Positions 35,215 through 45,250 of a DNA stretch of 62,000 bases are shown here, in pieces. The notes below the pieces were generated by a model. The model was not told where the DNA came from and made no database searches. It was given only the letters and a program-made list of their open reading frames with translations. How positions within the stretch are numbered: position 1 is the stretch's first letter; each line of letters opens with the position of its first letter. The position numbers were made by a program, and so were the translations under genes. This DNA is from Tubiluchus corallicola (Eukaryota > Priapulida > Priapulimorpha > Priapulimorphida > Tubiluchidae). The stretch covers positions 1-62,000 of the forward strand of contig JAQGDQ010000314.1 in assembly GCA_030141605.1 (NCBI GenBank). The letters are read 5' to 3'.

Positions 35215-36453
35215 CTAAACTATGGAGTGGTAAAACGGACTGAGTCCTCGCCACACATCATTGGGAGCTACACATTTCCCCTCTGTAACCCACCAGTTAA
35301 ATAAATCCGTGTAACGGGTTGTGTCATTTGCATGATTCGTGTGCAACATGTAGCAAAGTTTGCAAAAAGGGTTGATAGTGGGCGTTATTATGTGCGTCTC
35401 TTTCCACTGAAAATATTTCTGGTAAGCCTCCTCGTGGTCATTTAGATAAAGCAGATACCTGGCCAGTTCTTCTGCAGTTTGGAAGTCATTTACGTTTATC
35501 ACAGAATGAGGGGGCGCCACTTGAGAATAGTTCGCACCGCCCATCACAACCGGAACCACATAATAATCTAGCACGGAGAACAATTTTTCCGTAACGTAAT
35601 CTCTGCAGATTGAATTCTCAAATGCAAGATAGAACTTGTACTCTCTTTCCAGCATCTGGAAGCAAAAGTTCTTGGAAGATCCTCCTGAGCATTTCAGGGA
35701 TCCGCAAGCACCGTATACGTCAACTTTTATGAATTTCTGAAGCTCTCTTACATAGAGTTCTCGTCTGCTGTTTGTTTTACAGTTACTAGCAATCCACGCC
35801 ACAAGCTTAGTCTTACCACGAACTGCAGAAACCATTTCCTCGTGCTTCTTACTAACTTTATTTTTCGAGGTGTGATTATTGTCGTTTCTGATAAATGCTG
35901 GTGTACCTCCATACGACATAAGTATATCTGAGTCCAGACGATATGTCATGGACCAGTGGAAAATATTGTTTAACTTTTGTAAAGTAAAGTGTGGAGAATA
36001 TACTGGAGATTCGTTGAGGAAAAACACCCACTTTTGTCCAAATGTTACATTCTTGGGCATGATCCACTTATTTCTGAGGTGAACTACAACAGCATCAGCA
36101 TGGTCGATCATGCTTTTGTTTTCTGTTGTAGCACAGTAGTTAGAAAGCAACGGGTACACGTGCGAACATTTCTCAGCAAAGACGTCTTTGCCCAAACCAA
36201 AGCTGAAGTGCTTGGCACTGAAATAAGTATTCCAGAGCAGAATGACTTTTGTCTGATTGCGGGGTTTCGTCATCATAAGTTTGCCATTAGACACTGCTTC
36301 AGTTCTGACAAAGTTCACTTTACCAAGATTATATAAATCGTGCACGTAAAATAGCACAGTTTTGTAATGATGTGCGTAGATTCTGTAGAAACCGTAACTC
36401 AGGAATAATATCAAAAATGCCACAATGTATCGTTTAGTTTTACGCATTTTCAT
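35215..36453 (-). CDS. Alpha-1,3-fucosyltransferase (GT10), intronless
   Basis: Transfers fucose from GDP-fucose to N-acetylglucosamine on glycans in the Golgi (Lewis-type or core alpha-1,3). It has 412 residues in one exon, usual for the family. The layout is type II: a basic N-terminus (MKMRKTKRY), a membrane anchor at about 9-27, then a lumenal stem. GT10 motifs in order: KWVFFLNESP (about 141-150), HWSMTYRLDSDI (166-177), VAWIASNC (218-225), VDVYGACG (244-251), YKFYLAFENSICRDYVTEKL (272-291) and VVPVVMGGANYSQVAPP (299-315), then FCKLCYML near the end. Seven N-glycosylation sequons can be counted. The first of two close Met codons is used as start; Met3 is equally possible. Whether it makes Lewis, core or other linkages cannot be told from sequence. 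No paralogue is seen nearby. Confidence 0.95.
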   Translation of the reverse strand: MKMRKTKRYIVAFLILFLSYGFYRIYAHHYKTVLFYVHDLYNLGKVNFVRTEAVSNGKLMMTKPRNQTKVILLWNTYFSAKHFSFGLGKDVFAEKCSHVYPLLSNYCATTENKSMIDHADAVVVHLRNKWIMPKNVTFGQKWVFFLNESPVYSPHFTLQKLNNIFHWSMTYRLDSDILMSYGGTPAFIRNDNNHTSKNKVSKKHEEMVSAVRGKTKLVAWIASNCKTNSRRELYVRELQKFIKVDVYGACGSLKCSGGSSKNFCFQMLEREYKFYLAFENSICRDYVTEKLFSVLDYYVVPVVMGGANYSQVAPPHSVINVNDFQTAEELARYLLYLNDHEEAYQKYFQWKETHIITPTINPFCKLCYMLHTNHANDTTRYTDLFNWWVTEGKCVAPNDVWRGLSPFYHSIV

Positions 36454-37440
36454 TACTTTTACTATTCTTGGCTTTCATCATTGACATCACTCTCACATAG
36501 GTGTGTCACCACATTGTATTAAATGAACCCATTATCTGAGAGTAAGCTACTCTGACTACGTGGTGTTTACTTTCTAAACACCGACTTTGCCCTTTCGGTA
36601 CATACACTGCATGGATTACTAACTGGTACTAGAGAACTTCATATGCACATTCGCATTTAGAAATAATTGTATGCAATCGAAATACCCCTGTACTGGAATT
36701 GATACATTGATGCCTGCCAGCTATTTTTTTACTTTGATGCATGCACCATGTATTGTCAATACTATAATTAATTATCATATATGCACGCATATGATCTATT
36801 ATTTAGTTTTGTTTGGATGCAAGTTTTTTCTTTTCTTTTACTTTATTTTTTATTTTGTTATTTCATGGCGTAAAATACGTATGTGAATTTATATAATATC
36901 TAATTGCACATTTGCTAACTGCAGTGCATGGTAATACCGCTTACCCTACAATTTTATTTTTTATAAGTAATTGTGGCTGATTTAATAACTCTTTAGTTTG
37001 TTCGCCACTCTTCCCTTGAGTTTACATTTAATATTATATATGTAGGTAACTAAACTATTATTACGTAAGGAAAAATAATATGAATCTGATACTGTTCATT
37101 TGTATCAGTAGGGTACACGCGTCAATAGAACTTCCAGGAATTAGACGGGTGGAACCTGCAGGTGGGTATGATGAAAGCAGTAGCTGCAGGTAAAAATATA
37201 CTTGAATGTTATTAGGAGTTCTGAAAACAAACAAACAAACAAACAAGCCGTATCTACCAACTTGCAACAAACATTTACGGATAAGCTGGTTGGCTAATCT
37301 TAGTGGTTGTACGGCTCAGACGGATGAGCAAACAGATTTGAGCAAGCAGACAGAAATTCGAAACTAGTATGGCTCTGACATATTTTAGATAATTATCAAA
37401 GATATTGGTATGATGTTTCGTCTTTAGGCCTGCGTGCTCA
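36454..37440. other. Intergenic upstream of the fucosyltransferase
   Basis: AT-rich with no supported gene. A short (AAAC)n run is at about 37227-37245. It should include the fucosyltransferase promoter, but no clear TATA box or other site can be chosen. Confidence 0.5.
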
Positions 37441-37442
37441 AT

Positions 37443-37528
37443 TAGCGCTGCACGGTAAAAATGACACACGAAAGGTTGGCACGGTAAAATGGCACAAGAA
37501 AAAAGTTGCGCGGTAAAATGGCACACGC
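37443..37528. repeat. Short tandem units of CACGGTAAAAATGRCAC type (left arm)
   Basis: Three degenerate copies of GGCACGGTAAAATGGCACA-like units in tandem. The inverse complement recurs at about 40160-40245 (CTGTGCCACTTTTACCGTGC, then further CCATTTTCTCC-type copies). The arrays face each other about 2.6 kb apart, which suggests the ends of one unclassified element. Confidence 0.5.
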
Positions 37529-37549
37529 ATGCTCACGCACACTGCTGTG

Positions 37550-37920
37550 GAGATCGCTGACGTCAAGGAGAATTACATGGAACATCGTAGAATGTGCCGT
37601 CGGGATGACCGCTTTAGCGTCTGGATTGTTCTCGAACATTTGTTCGAGAAGTTTCTCCAGCGCGCTATATAAGGCGAAGCAGGCTGCCGACACGGGATCA
37701 CCGATCGCACATCGCACGCAGATCTAACACGCATTTATACTTGTATACTTACCTTTTCAGATATACTTAAACGTTTTCCAGATTTTCACGTTTAGTATAA
37801 TCATTTCTAGTTCCTTCATCTTTGTGTAAGAATTCTTGCTCAATAAAGTAATAATATTTAACGACGTGTTTGTAAGGACCCAGGTTAAATCATAGAGTCG
37901 TACTTTAACCTGCAGATAAA
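37550..37920 (+). other. LTR-like or promoter-like block with TATA and poly(A) signal
   Basis: A GC-richer block with a TATATAA at 37666-37672, preceded by a palindrome resembling heat-shock elements (37629-37650), and an AATAAA at 37842-37847 about 170 bp downstream. Such spacing fits an LTR (U3 promoter, R, polyadenylation) or a compact promoter. I could not find a matching second LTR, TG...CA ends or a target duplication, so a solo LTR is only a suggestion. Confidence 0.35.
37629..37672 (+). promoter_or_regulatory. Heat-shock-element-like palindrome plus TATA box
   Basis: TTCTCGAACA TT TGTTCGAGAA is a perfect inverted repeat with 10-bp arms, built from TTCnnGAA units, and is followed by GTTTC. 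A TATATAA lies 16 bp downstream. This arrangement of NTTCNNGAAN units beside a TATA box matches HSF-responsive promoters in animals. It is inferred from sequence only. Confidence 0.5.
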
Positions 37921-38013
37921 CATTAAGCTTTATTTTCGTATTCTGACACCAGCTTTTCTTTACTTATGTTCACTAAGTGTAAATTGTTTCTAGATTGTTA
38001 TGATCAACTAGGT

Positions 38014-38113
38014 ACTATTTGTTAGTTTAGGCAATGTTAGTCCCCCCCCCCCCAGTTGGGTTGACTATTTGTTAGTTTAGGCAATGTTAGTCCCCCCCCC
38101 CAGTTGGGTTGAA
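38014..38113. repeat. 50-bp tandem duplication with poly-C tracts
   Basis: Two copies, starting at 38014 and 38064, of CTATTTGTTAGTTTAGGCAA followed by TGTTAGT, a run of 10-13 C and AGTTGGGTTGA. The poly-C length differs between the copies. Confidence 0.9.
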
Positions 38114-39260
38114 CGTGTAACTGTACGTTTGTGCATTTAATCGGATTGAAGCCAAACGCATTGATTTCTGTACGTTCGTGACACAGATTTCACCGACAGG
38201 ATATGCAACTTGACTTTGGTTGGTTAAACTGCGTGTTTACGTTTTACCTGATTGTCCATTAGCTGACGCTTGAAAAGCTAATAATCTATTTGTGGTGGTG
38301 GAAGATGTCCACTCATTGGTTTACGTGGCTTTGCTGATTTTACCATGCCGTGAAGATGTCATTTCGGATCATGTGAGAGCACCGTCGTGCAGTTGGAAAG
38401 GTGCCCAGCTCGATAGTCTACCGAATGGGACGGAGAAGTCGTCACCGCCTTTTATGGTGTTTTATGCCAATAAACCGGAAGGCAAAGGTACCTGTTTATT
38501 TACGTTATCGTTAATTGGCGCCAGAGGGAGAACTTGTTTTTGATGTGAATCACCGAGCGCATGTGTGCCTACAGCTCCGTTCACACGTCGCCCTTTTGAT
38601 AGACTTATGTTAAAACATTTAGCTACGTTTCTCTCAGACTTTTTGCGTCGTTATTGTGGGAGTCTGAACAATACTTTAGTCGTTCTAAAAGACTATGACC
38701 ACAAAAAACACTTGTCTGGAGTAGATGTTATGCTAGCGTACGCATTTTGGGGTGGCTGGTAGAGTAAGTAGGAACCCTTTAAATAGCTAGGAACACTATA
38801 ATTTTTGTATGTTTTGCCATTGCATTTATTTCACGCCATGCTGTTTAGTGGCGTTTTCAGATTTACTTTTGCTTATTACTAATTTTCATTGTTTACAAAG
38901 AGCTCAGCTATACAACTGTTTTTGTTTGTGTCATTAAACTTAATAATTTGTCATTTATTCGACTGGTTACAGTTTGGTTTTTGAGGTATAGATGGAAAGC
39001 CTGTTTTTAATCAATCCCACCACAAAAGAATCCATGCTATTTAGGTAGAGCCCCCGCTACGTCTGCCTACGCTCAACTACTGTCTGTTTCCTTTAGTGGG
39101 CAGTCGGTTAGTACCCCTAGCTCGGCCAAGGAACTGATCGAACTTAGCAGCGACTACCATTAATTGGCCCCTATGGTCTGCCCCTGTATGCACGGGCCAT
39201 TACAGTGTTTTCTGGTTTTCTCTACAAGCCTTCCGAGAGAAACAAAACACAACACACACA
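38114..39260. other. GC-richer block, no protein recognised
   Basis: Base composition is richer in G+C and CpG than the surroundings. Two plus-strand open frames (38292-38543 and 38565-38762) have no family motif; the first ends near a possible donor (AAAG|GTACCT at 38486). It could be a CpG-rich first exon, an old transposon body, or neither. The segment 39040-39240 is also GC-rich and unassigned. Confidence 0.25.
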
Positions 39261-39264
39261 TTAA

Positions 39265-39475
39265 AACTTTATTTGCCAGATAAAACAGATGAAAACAATG
39301 TAATCATTGCAAATTCAATATTCAATGATAAGGTTTTAAAACCAACACTGCTTAATGGCAAATGCGTCTGGTGCAAAAAACACTGCAGTGGTATAGTAGT
39401 AATTCCACAAAGTGCAAGTTAAAATATTAAAATTATAAGTACATGCAATAAGTAAAAAGACGCACAGATGGACTC
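39265..39475 (+). repeat. Dispersed repeat, copy 2
   Basis: Matches 25418-25612 along nearly its whole length with small indels. Here it is not part of a hairpin. Confidence 0.85.
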
Positions 39476-40159
39476 ACATCATAACATACTTGTGTTATTT
39501 TGATGCAATTATTTCTATAATAAAACTATAGAGTGCGCTCAGTAGTAGGAAGCAGATCTCTGCAAAGCCGAACAATCCTAAATTTATCCGTATGATTCTT
39601 TTGTCAGTAATTCACTAATATTCCACATAGTATATATCTACTGTCCTTTAACCGTTAATTTTGACAATGGTATTAAATAGACTGGCTTAGTTTTATATGT
39701 TTATTTGCAAAGTTTATAAGGATTATACGTTAATAAGCAAAGATTATAGACTGTGTTACAGGGTTTTCCAAGCGAGAATTTCTCGAAATGGATTAGGAAC
39801 TAACTCGTAGTTGTTTGTCCTGGATGCGATAATAGAAAATAAGTGCTAAACACTCCCTCTGAGACCGCCAAGACGTGCTTCACGAGTTTGCGGTATTCGG
39901 TCAAATTTTGCAAAAAAGGAACGAGTGAAAAAACGCCCATTTTGGCAGCTTATACCCGCGTTCTCCACAAAGTTTCGCGGAAATCTGTTAGATAGTTTTT
40001 GCGTAATAGGCTTATTGCTAGAATAGACAAAAAACAACCAAATTATCAGACAAACTCTGTTGAATCAGAACTTCTTTGGCAGAGAGAAAAATAACTAAAA
40101 TAATTATCCCTTATCCTGAACTCATATTTTAATAAGTGCGCCACTGTTTATTGTTCCAT

Positions 40160-40245
40160 TATCAACGTGCCCTTTTTTCCTGTGCCACTTTTACCGTGCC
40201 ATTTTCTCCTATGCCCGTTTTACCTGTGCCGTTTTTCCTTACATT
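40160..40245. repeat. Tandem units of GTGCCATTTTACC type (right arm)
   Basis: Degenerate copies of the inverse complement of the array at 37443-37528: CTGTGCCACTTTTACCGTGC, then CCATTTTCTCCTATGCCCG and TTTTACCTGTGCCGTTTTTCC. See the left arm. Confidence 0.5.
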
Positions 40246-43059
40246 CGTGCTCAGCAGTTTTTGAGTAGATCGATTTCGAAAGCTGAAAATAAAATGCCAT
40301 TTTTAGGTCATCGGCCGTTGCTAGGCAACAAATTTTTACTGCCCAACTATGCTCAGACCTCCGCCAACTGTGAAAATTCCGTTGGATCAGTGACCTCCAA
40401 GGAATAACGTGAACCGACATGCAGATGCTGATAATGGGTCTTGGGTGAGCTGGCTGTCTGGGTCTAAATTAGGCCCTACTCTGAAGGCTGTCGTGTTAGT
40501 ATACACACTCGTGGATATTTTGTTGTGCACAGTATTGTTTTGCCTTTTCAGTGTATTGATCTTAACCACTTTTATTCGATATGATTTTTGCTAAAGTAAT
40601 AACTATTTTTTCTTAATTAATCAAACTAATATGGTTAAATTGCTGTGTCTGACAAAATTTGATGAACATTTACCTCGGTAATAAAAAAAACACCAAAGAG
40701 CCATCAGCAGTGACACATCTAGTCCTATTGCAAAAACATATTTTCTGCATTGACGCAGATTGTAGCTTTCACTTAAAATTATGTTAAATCAAAAAAACTT
40801 CTGTACCATTATACCATAACACCATTAAATTCATATTCGTGTGATACATTTAGTGCAGTAAATAGCAAGAAATGATAAAAGAGTAAAAAAGGGATCAAAT
40901 TAAATAAGTAGTAATATACTATCATTTGAAGTTAGATTCAGATACAATTACATTTGCATAGAAACATACAGATACAGGCATACTCGAAGCTTATTTAAAC
41001 TAAAAGTATAATTTCTGCATTGACACGGATTGTAATTTTAACCTAAAAACATTACTCTAAATGTCTGAGAAAATCAAAGTGATTGTCATAATTATATCGC
41101 CAGTGTTGCTTTAATTATGATTGTTCTTGTCGTTATCAGACACCCTCCCAAATGAATCAGAATCATTTTTCTTATACTTAATTAGCGCATTTGCTTCTCC
41201 ATATAGTCAAACTCTCTTCCTCAAATCATGCAAATCACCTAATTTTGTGTTTTTTTTGTCACTAAAATTGTGGCATCTACATAGCTTCTTGTAGAGGCGT
41301 AACATGCTGATGTAAAGTGCGTAAATAAAATTAATCAGCTTTTATTTCAAGTTAATTATGTTGCTAATATGAGGGTTACTTTAGGATTCACCCAAGGATA
41401 ATGGGTAATGCTTAATGCTTAAGGTAACCTAAGATACCAATTTCCAAGGATCTGGTGGTCCCATTTACTAATACTACATGTTGTTATTTTTCACAAAATT
41501 AATGCGTGTGTTTGGTGGAAAAACAAACGGTACCAGTTTAAGAACTTTAATTGGTATGACTTAATTGGCCTTGAACCTACGTTCTAGCAGACAGAAAAAA
41601 CTGACCACTATACCAATGAGCCGTATCACCCCAACAGCCGTATCACCTTCCTCCCCCAGAGAAAAAATATTGGGATAATTATAGTCTGTTTTAAATGTAA
41701 ATGTAGTGCTGAGCCAGAGGTTATTGCAACATTAATTTTCATGAATATAAAACAACAATATGATTATGAAAATCATTGAATCCATGCCACCACTAGCAAA
41801 ATGCAAAAAGTTTTCTGGTTGCTAAGTTAATATTACTATAAAAGCTCCTCGTCTAAAACTGGAATGTAACTTCAATGTTCACAAACTTGGAGAGTAAGTG
41901 AAGTGGTCGCAAGTAATCGCTGGAAGTAGCAGCGGACAAGGTGCGTTTTATATGCTGGTTATATGCGACTGTATGGAAACTACAGGATGTCGGCGCACGT
42001 TTTAATGTCGTCTTTCTTGGCTTGGTATTGTTGTAATCTGTATGAAAAATATTGAGAATCCATAGTCTATTTGCGGATAAACAGATAAACTAATTTGCAG
42101 ATTATTATGAGTTTTAGTTAATAGTTACTGCCATACTTCATTTGGTTTTTGTTAAGGTTCATTATTTTAACGCTTTACTTTGTTTTGGAGATGCAAGGCT
42201 TAGTTGTCAAAAGCCCGAAATAACAATCAATCTCTGACTTGCATCTTAGGCCTTTTCGCTATTTCTTTTTCTGGAATTGTTCTATATTAACATATTTCTA
42301 ATTATATATATATAATTTCAACATGTATTTAAATTTTTATTCATCAACTGACTACATGCTGTAAATCATGACTAGGTAGGTGTGAATACCAGTTAAGTCT
42401 TATGTCTGGTAAAGACTAAGTAAAGGTGTTAACGTTTGAACTCTGTAGGCATATCCTACTAATTTTAGATCATGGAGTTACAAAACCACAAGTAACTGAA
42501 GTTTGAAGCCTAAGTTAGAAATTGGATTAGAAAGTCTTAAAAAGTTTTTCACCTCCACTTGAATCGAAACCTAAGCAGTCTGTTTTCTAAGCAGCAAATA
42601 AGCTATTACACCGCAGCGGTACTCGGAGTGTTCAGACTGAAATAAGCTGTTAGAAGTATTGGAATGGGGAATCACAGCCAACACCGTATCAAGACAGTGT
42701 GAAATCAATCATATAAAAAGTGAACGCAAAGTATTTTCTTAATTTATTAACGTTGAGTCAAACTTTTTGCTGTTGTTTAGTTTTTACTAAATTTCCCAAT
42801 TCTTTGTTTTTGTGCTGTTTTTTTCAACATGATTTTCAATTCAATATCTAAAGCTGGTTTCTTGTGTTGACATTGGTATATTTTATTGTTTGCAGGTCAA
42901 ACTCAGTCATGTGATAAAGGGCTAACAAACTTTTTATGAAGAGACTTATACAAGTGTTAAATGTGTCCTAATTTCGTCACTACCGCCAAAGATTTTATTG
43001 CCGGGATACGTCATCAACTGAGTTGAAAACCTGTGCAAGTGCAATTCACTGCTGGAAAC
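40246..43059. other. Intergenic upstream of ISY1, nothing recognised
   Basis: AT-rich DNA with no supported gene except a tRNA-like SINE fragment at 41565-41640. The 5' UTR and promoter of ISY1 should be in the last few hundred bases; no TATA box is chosen. Confidence 0.45.
41565..41640 (-). repeat. tRNA-like fragment, probable SINE head
   Basis: On the minus strand CATTGGTATAGTGGTCAG resembles a polymerase III A box and AGGTTCAAGGCC a B box, in the right order. The acceptor stem does not pair and the spacing is short, so it is not a tRNA gene. A tRNA-derived SINE remnant fits better. Confidence 0.35.
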
Positions 43060-45213
43060 ATGGTGAGTGACATTAATTTACGCAATGTTTTGCAATATTG
43101 CAACAGCAGCACTGGAATAGAGAAGACTATGCACAGTCAAGCTTCTGGTAAGAAGTGATGTATTTTTGCAGGTAACCTGACTAACCTCAGCCCTTGTGTG
43201 GTTCAGTTTACTCTTTCAGCACAGTGGCTTTGCTCGGCAAGCCTTTCGACCCTCTTTTTACTGTAGAATTTCACTCAGTTGCACTAAATATATAAAAAAG
43301 TGTATTTTTTTAGTAGCAACTAGGAAATGCAGGATTTGAAAATTTCAGCAGTTATTGCTTTATTACAAGCACGTCTGTTCTAAAACAAAAGATGCAGATT
43401 TGCCTAACAGGAAGGTATACTTACCCATTATTATTATCCAAAATTTATCTATATCACTGGGAAACTATAACAACTGCATTTGCAATTATAAAAATGTTTA
43501 TGGTTTTCGTCATTCTTGTTTTTTTCTTTTCAGGCAAGGAATTCTGAAAAGGCTATGTGAGTAATGCCATTGATGTGTTTTGCATAATTAGTTGTTAGTA
43601 ATAGTAATTAGCTTTTTACTTGGAAGGTCATAGTGTGTGTTTTCACGACCGAAGTTAAGTTAAAAAATAATGTTGAGGCTGGTTGGTTGGTACTCAGTTG
43701 GAGGACTATTAGGACCAGATTATCCTATAAGCTGCACAGGGTCCCTCAAGGACATTTGGTAAAAATCTGTTTTTTGCTACAGTTGCTTTGAAATATGTGT
43801 TAATTTGGTTTCCAGTAAACAGTAAAATAATTATATTTCTTATTGTAAATAATATTTTTATTGACAAACGTAAGATAACTAATCTAGTTTATTTAAACAA
43901 ATTGCAATAAGCTTACTTCAAGCTATGAAAATATTGCTAAAATGTATCATAAATAAAAATATCTAAGACGAGTGTGAACGAGTTATGGAATGGTGTGTTC
44001 TGAGGGGCCCTGTAATTTCATTAACCTTGAGGCCCCAAAAGGTTATAATATGGCTGTGGGACTGTCTTTAAAACTAGTACTTGCTATAAGGGGATTTGTA
44101 CTCATCCAATAAGGGGATTTCTACTCATCCAAAAACATGGTTAGGATACCTGTACTGCTTCAATTTCTCATCATATAAACCAACTACATTTGAATATTTT
44201 GCATTAGATTGCATTCAATTCTGAAAAAAACATGGCAAATGTACCTTACTGTTTTTAATGGGTTTGTTTGAACATAAACAATTTGAAACTTTGTGTGACA
44301 TTAAAATTGTGTAGATTTGTTTGATTTTGTATAAATTTATTGATTATTTATGGCAGGACTGCATTGGCTCGATGGAGAGCAGCTCAGATAGCAGAAGCTC
44401 GTGGTGAACAGGTAGTTTATTTTTAAACCCATTATGTCACCAAATCATCTCATCAGTGCCTTTAAGTTGTGGGTGGTTTTACGATGGTTTCATAGCAAAG
44501 TGGTTTCGACTGCTTGGGTTTTGTACTCACTGGAGGTGGTTTCATTAACGTTGTTGATTCTGGCGGCTTATCTTGTAAGGGGAAAAATGTATATGTGTTA
44601 TATCCACCCAAATGTGTGTGACACTTCTGCTGGTTCAGCGGCTCAGTTTAGTGGGATATCCTTGATAATGAGCCAGGTGCTAGTCACGTCAAAAATACTG
44701 TGTTCAGTAAGTCGTGGCAATTGAATACTGAATTATGGTTTACAGGTGTGCAGTTGCATGTTATTTGTGATTTTTTGAAAACCGGAACACCCGAGTGGTC
44801 ATAGGATGTGCTTAGCAACCAAAATTTATTGGTGCTAGGCCAGGTTAAGTAGGAATATGACAGCCAAAAAATCACTTTACACTGCTGCCAGTTTAGTATT
44901 TCATGTTAGAACATTATCCTTGATAATGAGATAGGTTCTAGTCTTACCACAACCATTTACATTAAAGTTAGCTGCTGCCAATTCATGAGTGTTTGATACA
45001 TTGCCTTGCAGTGTGCTAATATGTATAAAGGCATTTATAATGCGTCTATAATACCATCATATGCCAGACTTTTCAACAATGCCAAAAATTATTTACACTT
45101 ATTCAGCTTATTTGGAAATCCATGTATATTTACTTACACTATGTTTTTTTATAATCATTAATTCTTTATCTTATTAAAATAATAAATTATGTGAAAGTGT
45201 ATAAATGTAAATG

Positions 45214-45250
<37 letters not shown>

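Noticed and set aside
38292-38762. Protein-coding gene in the GC-rich block
   Set aside because: Two short frames without family motifs and only one weak donor; reported as unassigned DNA.
41565-41640. tRNA gene on the minus strand
   Set aside because: A- and B-box-like words are present but the stems do not pair and the spacing is short; kept only as a possible SINE remnant.
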